Origin: Actinomycetes bacterium
GTDB taxonomy: Bacteria > Actinomycetota > CALGFH01
DNA length: 6,714 nt
Assembly (NCBI GenBank): GCA_030152105.1
Contig: JASLIH010000548.1
Location: 1-6,714, forward strand
Reading direction: 5' to 3'
Made by a program: the position numbers and the translations under genes. Each line of letters starts with the position of its first letter. The stretch's first letter is position 1. This document shows, in pieces, positions 1 through 5,701 of the stretch. The notes beneath the pieces were generated by a model. It was given only the letters and a program-made list of their open reading frames with translations. It searched no databases and was not told the origin of the DNA.

Positions 1-1652
1 CGGGTGGCGGCCCGGACGGCGTTGCGGGCGTCGCGGCCGTCTTCGGCGTCGAGGGCCAGGGTGGCGAGCCCCCGGCACTCGGCGAGGGTGTGGCCGGCGA
101 CGGCGGCCCGAACCCCCGGGATGCTGACCGGTGCCATCGACAGGCTGGTGATGCCGAGCCCGACGAACACCAGGGCGAGTAGTGGGTCGCTGGCCGCCTC
201 GCCGCACACCCCGACCGGCTTGCCGAGGGCCTTGCCGGCCTCCGCCGTCATCCGGACCAGGTCGAGCAGGGCCGGCTGCCAGGCGTCGAGCAGGTCGGCC
301 AGCTCCCCGGCCATCCGGTCGGCCGCGTAGGTGTACTGGGACAGGTCGTTGGTCCCGATGGACATGAAGTCGCAGACCGCGGCCACGTGCCTGGCCCTGA
401 TGGCGGCCGCCGGCACCTCGACCATCACCCCGCCCGAGGACAGGCCGTGGCCGCGCACCTGCTCGGCGAAGGCGGCCGCCTCGGCCGTGGTCGACACCAT
501 CGGCGCCATCACCCAGACCTGGGCCTCGCTTGACGCCGCGGCATTGGCCACGGCCGTCAGCTGCTCCTCCAGCAGCTCCGGGTGCCGGCGCGAGGTCCGC
601 AGCCCGCGTACGCCGAGGGCCGGGTTGGGCTCGTCGGGCACGGTGACGAACTCCAGCGGCTTGTCGGCGCCGGCGTCGAGTGTCCGCACGACCACCTTGC
701 GGCCCGCGAAGGCGTCGAACACCCGCTGGTAGACGGCCTGCTGCTCCTCGAGGGTCGGCGCGTTGGGCCGGTCCAGGAACAGGAACTCGGTCCGGAACAG
801 CCCGACTCCCTCAGAGTCGGCGGCCGCCGCCGGCGCCAGGTCCTTGTCGCCGGCGATGTTGACCAGCAGCTGCACCGGGTGCCCGTCGGAGGTGCGACCC
901 GGGCCGCTGACCGCCTGGAGGGCGGCCAGCTTCCGCTGCTCGGCGTCGAGCGCCTCGGTGACGGTGGCCTCGTCGGGGGCGACGATCACGCTCCCCTCGG
1001 TCCCGTCGACCAGGACCGTCTCGCCCTCGGGGATCGCGGTGGCGCCGTGACAGGTGACCACCGCCGGGATGCCGAGCGACTTGGCCAGGATCGCCGTGTG
1101 GCTGGTCGGCCCGCCCTCCTCGGTGACGATGGCCCGCACCCGCTCGGCGTCGAGGGTCGCCGTGTCGGCCGGGGCGAGGTCCAGGGCCACCAGCACGAAC
1201 GGATGACCCGGGTCGGGAACGCCGGGCATGGGCACGCCGAGCAGGGTGGCGATCGTGCGGTTGCGCAGGTCGTCCAGGTCGGCGACCCGCTCGGCCATGT
1301 AGGGCCCGGCTGCGGCCAGCATGGCCCGGAACTCCTCGAAGGCGTCGACCACCGCGGTGATGGCGGCCTTGCCGGCCTGTACCCCGTCGGTGACCTTGGA
1401 GGCCAGGGTCGGGTCCTCGGCCATCATCGCCTGGGCGGCGAGAACGCTGGCCGCCTCCCCGGGAGCGCGGGCGGCCCGCTCCTCCAGACTGGTCGCGACC
1501 GCCTTCATGGCGGCCATGGCAGCCTGGTTCTCGGCGTCGGGGTCGCCGGAGGGGGTTGCGTCGGTCGGCACCACCGGGGGCGGGGCCATCTGCGCCACGG
1601 GCCCGGCGGCGACGCCGGGGCTGACCCCGATGCCGCTAAGCGACTCGGCCAT
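1..1652 (-). CDS. ptsI: PTS Enzyme I (phosphoenolpyruvate-protein phosphotransferase), 3' end cut by window edge
   Basis: Cytoplasmic first enzyme of the sugar phosphotransferase system: it autophosphorylates from PEP and passes the phosphate to HPr. 550 codons are visible; E. coli EI has 575, so only a short C-terminal tail is missing. Seen in order: an N-terminal HPr-interacting region; the phosphohistidine motif GGPTSHTAILAK with His185 (E. coli His189); and a PEP-binding barrel with GLFRTEFLFLDR (Arg287, like E. coli Arg296), RTLDAGADKPL (Arg323), SIGTNDLSQYT (Asn435-Asp436) and VCGEAA (Cys483, like E. coli Cys502). All key catalytic residues are present, so the enzyme should be active. 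The ATG at 1652 is chosen because the protein begins MAESLSGIGVSPGVAAGP, typical of EI, and a GAGGAG lies 6 nt upstream inside the end of ptsH. The 3-bp gap to ptsH implies co-transcription and probable translational coupling. The alternative of a paralogue such as a DhaM-type fusion is unlikely for the visible part, which is plain EI from residue 1. Confidence 0.96.
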   Translation of the reverse strand, partial: MAESLSGIGVSPGVAAGPVAQMAPPPVVPTDATPSGDPDAENQAAMAAMKAVATSLEERAARAPGEAASVLAAQAMMAEDPTLASKVTDGVQAGKAAITAVVDAFEEFRAMLAAAGPYMAERVADLDDLRNRTIATLLGVPMPGVPDPGHPFVLVALDLAPADTATLDAERVRAIVTEEGGPTSHTAILAKSLGIPAVVTCHGATAIPEGETVLVDGTEGSVIVAPDEATVTEALDAEQRKLAALQAVSGPGRTSDGHPVQLLVNIAGDKDLAPAAAADSEGVGLFRTEFLFLDRPNAPTLEEQQAVYQRVFDAFAGRKVVVRTLDAGADKPLEFVTVPDEPNPALGVRGLRTSRRHPELLEEQLTAVANAAASSEAQVWVMAPMVSTTAEAAAFAEQVRGHGLSSGGVMVEVPAAAIRARHVAAVCDFMSIGTNDLSQYTYAADRMAGELADLLDAWQPALLDLVRMTAEAGKALGKPVGVCGEAASDPLLALVFVGLGITSLSMAPVSIPGVRAAVAGHTLAECRGLATLALDAEDGRDARNAVRAAT

Positions 1653-1655
1653 CGG

Positions 1656-1928
1656 CTACTCCTCGCTGTCGAGGTCCCTGGCGACCAGGGCGGCCAGCTC
1701 GTCGAGGGCCTCGTCGGCGCCGTCGCCCTCGGCGACCAGCACGACCTCGTCGCCACCGCGAGCGTCGAGGGCCAGGACGGACAGGATGCTGCGGGCGTCG
1801 ACGGGGTCCCCGCCGGCCTTGGCGATGGTCACCTTCACTGGCTGCTTTGCTGCCGCCTGGACGAACATCGCGGCGGGCCGGGCATGCAGGCCGACCTTGG
1901 AACCGACAGCGACACGGCGCTCGGGCAT
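1656..1928 (-). CDS. ptsH: HPr, phosphocarrier protein of the PTS
   Basis: Small cytoplasmic phosphocarrier that accepts phosphate from Enzyme I on a histidine and donates it to sugar-specific EIIA domains. The 90-residue product is the normal HPr length. It starts MPERRVAVGSKVGLHARPAA, with the active-site His15 and Arg17 in the classic LHARPA motif. A serine at residue 47 (VDARSILSVLAL) sits where Gram-positive HPr carries its regulatory Ser46. The C-terminal helix region (DEALDELAALVARDL) is acidic and amphipathic as expected. The ATG at 1928 is chosen over longer upstream readings because the homologous protein begins here and a strong GGAGGT lies 5 nt before it. The gene is first in a two-gene unit with ptsI. 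Its promoter should lie in the 165-bp region shared with the divergent SIS-domain gene, where a DasR-like operator sits. Confidence 0.97.
   Translation of the reverse strand: MPERRVAVGSKVGLHARPAAMFVQAAAKQPVKVTIAKAGGDPVDARSILSVLALDARGGDEVVLVAEGDGADEALDELAALVARDLDSEE
1659..1664 (-). promoter_or_regulatory. Ribosome binding site of ptsI, inside ptsH
   Basis: GAGGAG on the minus strand, 6 nt before the ptsI ATG. It overlaps the last two Glu codons of ptsH, so ribosomes finishing ptsH stop right at the ptsI start. It fixes the ptsI start at 1652. Confidence 0.7.
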
Positions 1929-1933
1929 GTGGT

Positions 1934-1939
1934 ACCTCC
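1934..1939 (-). promoter_or_regulatory. Ribosome binding site of ptsH
   Basis: GGAGGT on the minus strand, 5 nt before the ATG at 1928. This is a near-perfect Shine-Dalgarno sequence and decides the HPr start within a longer open frame. Confidence 0.85.
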
Positions 1940-1950
1940 GACTCCGGCAT

Positions 1951-1967
1951 GCCGGGACGAGCCCGGC
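1951..1967 (-). other. Perfect hairpin in the ptsH 5' leader
   Basis: GCCGGG and CCCGGC form a perfect 6-bp GC-only stem around a 5-nt loop. It ends about a dozen bases upstream of the ptsH Shine-Dalgarno sequence. There is no U-tract after it, so it is not a classical terminator. It could be an mRNA-stabilising or translational element, or chance in GC-rich DNA. The structure is seen directly; any function is inference. Confidence 0.35.
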
Positions 1968-1981
1968 CCTCCATGTGCCTG

Positions 1982-1987
1982 ACAGTA
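1982..1987 (-). promoter_or_regulatory. Possible -10 box for ptsH-ptsI
   Basis: Minus-strand TACTGT fits the actinobacterial TANNNT -10 pattern and would start transcription roughly 45 nt upstream of the ptsH ATG. No TTGACA-like -35 is found at 16-18 bp, so the call is weak. The same hexamer occurs facing the other way at 2045-2050. Confidence 0.3.
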
Positions 1988-2044
1988 TCAACGGCGAAGC
2001 CCCCCGCCGACTAGTTCGACCCCACTCGCCACTTTCGCGGGTGC

Positions 2045-2050
2045 TACTGT
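2045..2050 (+). promoter_or_regulatory. Possible -10 box for the SIS-domain gene
   Basis: TACTGT fits TANNNT. A transcript from it would begin near 2057, just before the DasR-like operator at 2062-2077, so a bound repressor would block initiation or early elongation. The nearest -35-like hexamer (TTCGAC, 2015-2020) is 24 bp upstream, too far to be convincing. Confidence 0.35.
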
Positions 2051-2061
2051 GAGGCTGGCAA

Positions 2062-2077
2062 TGTGGACTAGGCCACT
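2062..2077. promoter_or_regulatory. DasR-like (dre) operator
   Basis: The 16-mer TGTGGACTAGGCCACT matches the Streptomyces DasR responsive element consensus A(G/C)TGGTCTAGACCA(G/C)T at 13 of 16 positions, including the CTAG core and both TGG/CCA arms. The palindrome extends to 2060-2079 with 8 of 10 base pairs matching. It lies between a candidate -10 box and the ribosome binding site of the SIS-domain gene, and 134 bp upstream of the ptsH start. DasR is a GntR/HutC-family repressor of GlcNAc/GlcN uptake, PTS and nag genes, released by glucosamine-6-phosphate (established in Streptomyces). No dasR gene is in the window, so binding by a DasR or NagR-type protein is inferred from the site and the target genes. 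Confidence 0.65.
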
Positions 2078-2083
2078 TTCTGG

Positions 2084-2088
2084 GGAGG
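2084..2088 (+). promoter_or_regulatory. Ribosome binding site of the SIS-domain gene
   Basis: GGAGG within GGGGAGGG (2082-2089), 5 nt before the GTG at 2094. It favours that GTG over the GTG at 2091 (2 nt), the in-frame ATG at 2106 (17 nt) and the upstream GTG at 2049, which would lie before the operator. Confidence 0.7.
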
Positions 2089-2093
2089 GCGTG

Positions 2094-3146
2094 GTGCCGA
2101 GCCGGATGCGGGTCGAGATCGGCGAGCAGCCGGCGGCGCTGCGCCGGACCTTCGACGCCCTGCTGCCCCAGGTCGCCGAGCTGAAGGCGCTGGCCCGGGA
2201 CACCAGGCAGGTCCTGTTCATCGCCAGAGGCTCCTCGGACAACGCCGCGGTCTACGGCCAGTACCTGTGCGCGGCCCGGGCCGGCAGGCTGGCCTCGCTC
2301 GGCTCGCCGTCCCTGGCCACCGCCTACCACGCCGACCTCGACCTCGGCGGCGTCCTGGCCGTGGCCGTCTCCCAGTCCGGGGCCACCGAGGAGATCGTCA
2401 CCACGCTCGACTGGGCCCGCCACCACGGCGCGCGGACGGTCGCCATCACCAACGAGGCCGCCTCCCCCCTGGCCGAGCTCGCCGACGCCACCCTCGTCAC
2501 CCGGGCGGGCGACGAGCTCGCCGTCCCCGCCACCAAGACCTACACCACCCAGCTGGCCGCGATCGCGGTCCTCGCCCTGTCCCTGGCGCGCGCCGGCGCC
2601 GGCCTGGAACCCGGCGAGCTGCGGAGGGTCCCTGAGGCGGTCTCGGGGATGCTGGGGTCGGCCGCCGCCGCCGAGGAGCTGGCGCAGCGGCTGGTCGATG
2701 CGCGCACCCTGGTCGTGTCCGGGCGAGGGTTCGCCTACTCCACAGCGCTGGAGATCGCGCTGAAGCTGAAGGAGACCTGCTACGTCACCGCGGTCGGCCT
2801 GTCCTACGCCGATCTGGTCCACGGGCCGATCGCGATCCTCGACGCACGCACGCCAGCCCTCCTGGTCGCCGCCGCCGACGGCCCGATGCTCCCCGAGATG
2901 ACCGCCCTCGCCCACCGGATCGCAACCACCACCGCCCCCGTCTACGGCATCGGCGGAGACGCCACCTTCGCCGCCGCCTGCCACACCACCCTCCCCGGCC
3001 CCCCAGCCTCCGGGCTTCCCGAGTATCTGGCGCCGTTTGCGCTGGTGGTTCCGGGGCAGCTCCTGGTCGAGGCGCTGGCGAGGGCCAAGGGCCTGGACCC
3101 GGACGCGCCTCGCGGGCTCGACAAGGTCACCCAGACCGACGTCTGA
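2094..3146 (+). CDS. Double-SIS-domain sugar-phosphate enzyme, probable NagB-II type glucosamine-6-phosphate deaminase
   Basis: Predicted 350-residue cytoplasmic protein that resembles the isomerase half of GlmS but lacks the N-terminal glutaminase domain and its Cys1. The first SIS domain carries ARGSSDNAA (Gly46-Ser48), the phosphosugar-binding SQSGATEE (Ser93-Thr98) and VPATKTYTTQL. The second carries VSGRGFAYSTALEIALKLKE and DLVHGPIAI. Glu227, His243 and Lys344 match E. coli GlmS Glu488, His504 and Lys603 in context, and the Glu-His spacing of 16 is identical. The C-terminus (GLDPDAPRGLDKVTQTDV) matches the NagB-II/GlmS tail. Without a glutaminase domain the likely reaction is GlcN-6-P to fructose-6-P plus ammonia, the last step of GlcNAc use. 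Divergence from ptsH-ptsI and the DasR-like site ahead of it support amino-sugar catabolism. Alternatives are an AgaS- or FrlB-type SIS enzyme. The GTG at 2094 is chosen for its Shine-Dalgarno spacing. The stop is 9 bp from the end of the convergent neighbour. Confidence 0.88.
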   Translation: MPSRMRVEIGEQPAALRRTFDALLPQVAELKALARDTRQVLFIARGSSDNAAVYGQYLCAARAGRLASLGSPSLATAYHADLDLGGVLAVAVSQSGATEEIVTTLDWARHHGARTVAITNEAASPLAELADATLVTRAGDELAVPATKTYTTQLAAIAVLALSLARAGAGLEPGELRRVPEAVSGMLGSAAAAEELAQRLVDARTLVVSGRGFAYSTALEIALKLKETCYVTAVGLSYADLVHGPIAILDARTPALLVAAADGPMLPEMTALAHRIATTTAPVYGIGGDATFAAACHTTLPGPPASGLPEYLAPFALVVPGQLLVEALARAKGLDPDAPRGLDKVTQTDV

Positions 3147-3155
3147 CGGCCGCGG

Positions 3156-5540
3156 TCAGCGGGGGGCGGCTCGGAGGAGCATGGACTCGCTGATGTAGGC
3201 CTGGTCGTCCATGAACGCGCGGCGCCAGAGGAAGTACTCGGAGCGGGGGCGGTCGTCGGTGATCTGGGTGCCGGGGCCGATGAAGGAACGCAGCTGGTCG
3301 TCGGCAAGCCACTGAGAGCGGCGGACCTCCTCGACCCAGCCGTCGGCGTCGGTCGGGGGGTGGTCGGGCACGTCGTTCAGGTCGCTGATGGCGGCGGGGG
3401 TGCCGAGGACCTTCCTGAGGTTGGGTTCGGAGAACTCGAGCGGGGCGTCGGAGCCGAACATGAACACCCCGTGCCGGCCCGGCGACAGCACCAGGCGGAC
3501 GTGACCGAAGACGCCGGCGAAGGTGCGGACGTGCTCCTTGAAGTCGTCGAGCGGGAGGGCATAGGGGATCCAGAGCATGAACACGCCGCCGGGCCGCAGG
3601 CGGGCCTTGCCCTCGGTCAGGAACTCGCGGGTGTAGAGCACCACCGAGCCGGCGCTCTCGATCGGCGGGGCGGGGTCGACGGCGACCATGTCGTAGGTCT
3701 CGCGGGACAGCCGGACGTAGTTGCGGCCGTCGCTGACGATCACCCGGCCGTTGGGGTGGTGCAGGAACTGCTGGCCGTCGGGGAAGAACACCGGCATACG
3801 GCTGGGGACGGTGGGGGACAGCTCGACGGCGTCGGTCCGCAGCCCGAGCTGGAGCCCGGAGCGGTAGGTGCCGCCCATGCCGAAGGCGATGACCAGGAAG
3901 TCCTCGGCGTCCGGGCGCAGTGCCTTGGACAGGTAGCCCATCAGCTTGGTGTCGACCGTCAGCGAGGTCATCCCGACCCCGCCGACCAGGAGCCGCCGGC
4001 CCTTGGCCGGCCCGCCCACGGTGTCGACGGTGGCCAGCTCGTCCTCGGCGTGGGTCACCGGGAGGCCGGTGCGGAGCAGCTCGTTCTGGGTCCGCGTGCG
4101 GGTGACCGGCAGGTCGAGCGACGACGCGAGCAGCCCGAGCACCGCCAGCCCGGCCATCCCGGCGGCGACCACCCGCCCCGGCCCGGGGCCAGCCCGCCGC
4201 GAACCGGCGTCCGCCCGGGTGCGGCCCACCGGGTCGGCGACGAACAGGGCGGCGCCGGCGAGGAGGTTGAGGCCGCCCAGGAGGAGGATGGAGCCGTTGG
4301 TGCCAAGGGTCCCGGCGAGGACGAACGCGGCCCCGAACGAGCCGAGGATGGCGCCGCCGGTGTTGGCCGCGTAGAGCAGGCCGACGCTGCCGCCTGCCGC
4401 CTCGGCCGACGGGGTCGCCAGCCGGCCGGCGAGCGGGAAGGCGTAGCCCATCAGGACCGTTGCGGGGAGGAGCACGACAACGGTGCGGACCACGAACGGG
4501 ACGTGGCCGACCACCCCGCTGCCGAGCACGACCGTCGCCTGGGCGAGGACGCCCACCCCGGCCAGGCACAGGCCGAGCGTGCCCAGCCGTTCGCCCGCGG
4601 GCCGGGAGAAGCGCCGGTACAGGAAGCTGCCGAGGGCGATGCCGAGCAGGAAGATGGCCAGGATGGTGGTGAAGATGTAGATGCTGGAGCCGGTGCCCTC
4701 GGCCAGCATCCGGGTCCAGAGCACCTCGAGGGCGAGCGAGACGAATCCGGAGACGAAGGTCGCGGCCAGCACGGCCCGCCGCCGGGGGCGGAAGTCACGC
4801 GGCACCTCGGGCCGGGCCCGTCGCTCACGGCGGGCGGCGGCTGCCTCTGGGCCGGCCGCGGCGGGGTCGGGGCTCGCCTCCCAGCGGCGGGACAGCAGCA
4901 GGGCGCCGAGCCCGGCGGCGACGTTGAGCAGGACGGCCAGGTAGCTGGTGAGGTGCAGGCCAAGGAACTCGATGAGCACGAAGCCGCCGAGCAGGGTCCC
5001 GGCCATGGCGCCGGCCGTGTTGGCCGCGTACAGCTCGCCGAGGCGGGCGCCGGTCTCATCCAGGCTGCGGACCAGGTAGCGGGTGAGTAGCGGCAGGGTC
5101 ATCCCCATGAGGAACGTCGCCGGCGCCACCGCCGCAAGGGCGAGGGCGAACCGGACGCCGGCCAGCTGGCCCGGCCGCTCGACAAGGCTGGGCCACACGC
5201 CCCGGTACACCTCGGCCAGCCCGTTGAACGCGAACGGCAGGAGGGCGGCCATGGCGGCGACGGCCAGCTCGACCAGGCCGTACAGGCGCAGCGGGCGGCG
5301 GCTGGTGTCGGCCAGCCGGCCGCCGACCAGGCTGCCGAAGCCGAGGCCGGCCATGAACGCGGTCACAATCGTCGCCACCGCCTGGGTGGTGTTGCCGAAC
5401 ACCAGCACCAGCTCGCGTGACCACACCACCTGGTAGATGAGCCCGGCGGCGCCCGAGGCGACGAACAGGGCGAGCACGACCCCCCGCAGGGACGGGGTGG
5501 CGCGGCTCGCGGGTCGGGATGGGGAGGTGGCGACGGCCAC
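3156..5540 (-). CDS. Fused MFS/spermidine synthase-like integral membrane protein
   Basis: Predicted 794-residue protein: a multi-spanning N-terminal membrane region (about residues 20-500, with a charged Ala/Arg-rich linker near 210-240) followed by a Rossmann-type domain of the spermidine synthase/methyltransferase fold. The membrane part is internally duplicated: GLIYQVVWSREL (Trp40) recurs as LALEVLWTRML (Trp275), and LYAANTAGAMAG (Tyr171) as LYAANTGGAILG (Tyr390). The C-terminal domain shows a nucleotide-binding loop LVIAFGMGGT (549-558), an acidic strand end VELSP (Glu573), SDGRNY (Asp604) and YDMVAVDPAPP (Asp617, Asp622). Usual synthases have GGGDGG-like and DSSDP-like motifs here, so true aminopropyl transfer is doubtful; members of this family are mostly uncharacterised. 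The GTG at 5540 is chosen because GAGGAG lies 8 nt upstream and the membrane region starts about 20 residues later; a TTG at 5621 would add 27 residues without a site. It is convergent with the SIS gene and divergent from the DUF4349 gene. Confidence 0.87.
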   Translation of the reverse strand: MAVATSPSRPASRATPSLRGVVLALFVASGAAGLIYQVVWSRELVLVFGNTTQAVATIVTAFMAGLGFGSLVGGRLADTSRRPLRLYGLVELAVAAMAALLPFAFNGLAEVYRGVWPSLVERPGQLAGVRFALALAAVAPATFLMGMTLPLLTRYLVRSLDETGARLGELYAANTAGAMAGTLLGGFVLIEFLGLHLTSYLAVLLNVAAGLGALLLSRRWEASPDPAAAGPEAAAARRERRARPEVPRDFRPRRRAVLAATFVSGFVSLALEVLWTRMLAEGTGSSIYIFTTILAIFLLGIALGSFLYRRFSRPAGERLGTLGLCLAGVGVLAQATVVLGSGVVGHVPFVVRTVVVLLPATVLMGYAFPLAGRLATPSAEAAGGSVGLLYAANTGGAILGSFGAAFVLAGTLGTNGSILLLGGLNLLAGAALFVADPVGRTRADAGSRRAGPGPGRVVAAGMAGLAVLGLLASSLDLPVTRTRTQNELLRTGLPVTHAEDELATVDTVGGPAKGRRLLVGGVGMTSLTVDTKLMGYLSKALRPDAEDFLVIAFGMGGTYRSGLQLGLRTDAVELSPTVPSRMPVFFPDGQQFLHHPNGRVIVSDGRNYVRLSRETYDMVAVDPAPPIESAGSVVLYTREFLTEGKARLRPGGVFMLWIPYALPLDDFKEHVRTFAGVFGHVRLVLSPGRHGVFMFGSDAPLEFSEPNLRKVLGTPAAISDLNDVPDHPPTDADGWVEEVRRSQWLADDQLRSFIGPGTQITDDRPRSEYFLWRRAFMDDQAYISESMLLRAAPR

Positions 5541-5548
5541 TGGCAGGA

Positions 5549-5554
5549 CTCCTC
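5549..5554 (-). promoter_or_regulatory. Ribosome binding site of the spermidine synthase-like gene
   Basis: Minus-strand GAGGAG, 8 nt before the GTG at 5540. It supports this start over the in-frame TTG at 5621. Confidence 0.6.
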
Positions 5555-5642
5555 GGCGATCGATGCAGACCTGGAGGAGGCTTCCAGATGGCGGCCCGAA
5601 CCGGCAAGCGGTCGTCCACAACCCCCGGGTCGAGCGGAGCGA

Positions 5643-5668
5643 GGAACCGTTCGGGCCCGGGCGGTGTC
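5643..5668 (+). promoter_or_regulatory. Possible ECF-sigma-like promoter in the divergent intergenic region
   Basis: The 161 bp between the two divergent starts (5541-5701) has no gene that I can support and no clear TTGACN/TANNNT pair on the plus strand. It does contain GGAAC (5643-5647), the -35 core used by many actinobacterial ECF sigma factors such as SigE, followed after 16-17 nt by GTGTC, which only loosely resembles their -10. Between them is an 8-bp palindrome, CGGGCCCG (5652-5659). GGAAC is short and the -10 is poor, so this is a pointer, not an assignment. Confidence 0.2.
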
Positions 5669-5690
5669 ACAACCACCAGACACCAACACT

Positions 5691-5695
5691 GGAGG
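5691..5695 (+). promoter_or_regulatory. Ribosome binding site of the DUF4349 gene
   Basis: GGAGG, 6 nt before the ATG at 5702. It fixes the start directly ahead of the lipoprotein signal peptide and rules out longer in-frame readings that begin inside the divergent gene. Confidence 0.8.
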
Positions 5696-5701
5696 GTGAG
5701 C

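Noticed and set aside
582..1982. Long plus-strand open frame opposite ptsI and ptsH
   Set aside because: Antisense to two certain genes; the translation is repetitive Gly/His/Gln/Val-rich with no domain.
2004..2021. Second DasR-like site around the CTAG at 2011-2014
   Set aside because: Only ACTAGT is palindromic. The flanking arms match about half of the inner dre positions, no better than chance for the arms.
2049..2093. Upstream GTG (2049) or ATG (2061) as start of the SIS-domain gene
   Set aside because: They lie in the promoter/operator region without a ribosome binding site; the extra residues do not resemble the family N-terminus.
1929..2984. Minus-strand extension of the HPr frame across the SIS-domain gene
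   Set aside because: The frame happens to stay open, but HPr homology and a strong GGAGGT place the start at 1928; the upstream part is antisense low-complexity sequence.
2094..3146. Assignment as full GlmS (glutamine-fructose-6-phosphate aminotransferase)
   Set aside because: The N-terminal glutaminase domain with its catalytic Cys is absent and the upstream DNA does not encode it.
3132..3158. Bidirectional terminator between the convergent stops
   Set aside because: CAGAC/GTCTG (3132-3145) and TGAC/GTCA (3144-3158) can pair, but the stems are short and no T-tract follows on either strand, so termination cannot be assigned.
3360..5090. Long plus-strand open frame opposite the spermidine synthase-like gene
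   Set aside because: It is antisense to a gene with clear family motifs. Its translation is low-complexity (Gly, Glu, Asp, His, Gln-rich), typical of antisense frames in high-GC DNA.
3156..5540. Assignment as a genuine spermidine synthase (speE)
   Set aside because: The large duplicated membrane domain and the altered GMGG and DPAPP motifs argue against a standard soluble aminopropyltransferase.
5541..5621. TTG start adding 27 residues to the spermidine synthase-like protein
   Set aside because: No Shine-Dalgarno sequence seen for it, whereas the GTG at 5540 has GAGGAG 8 nt upstream and begins just before the first membrane segment.
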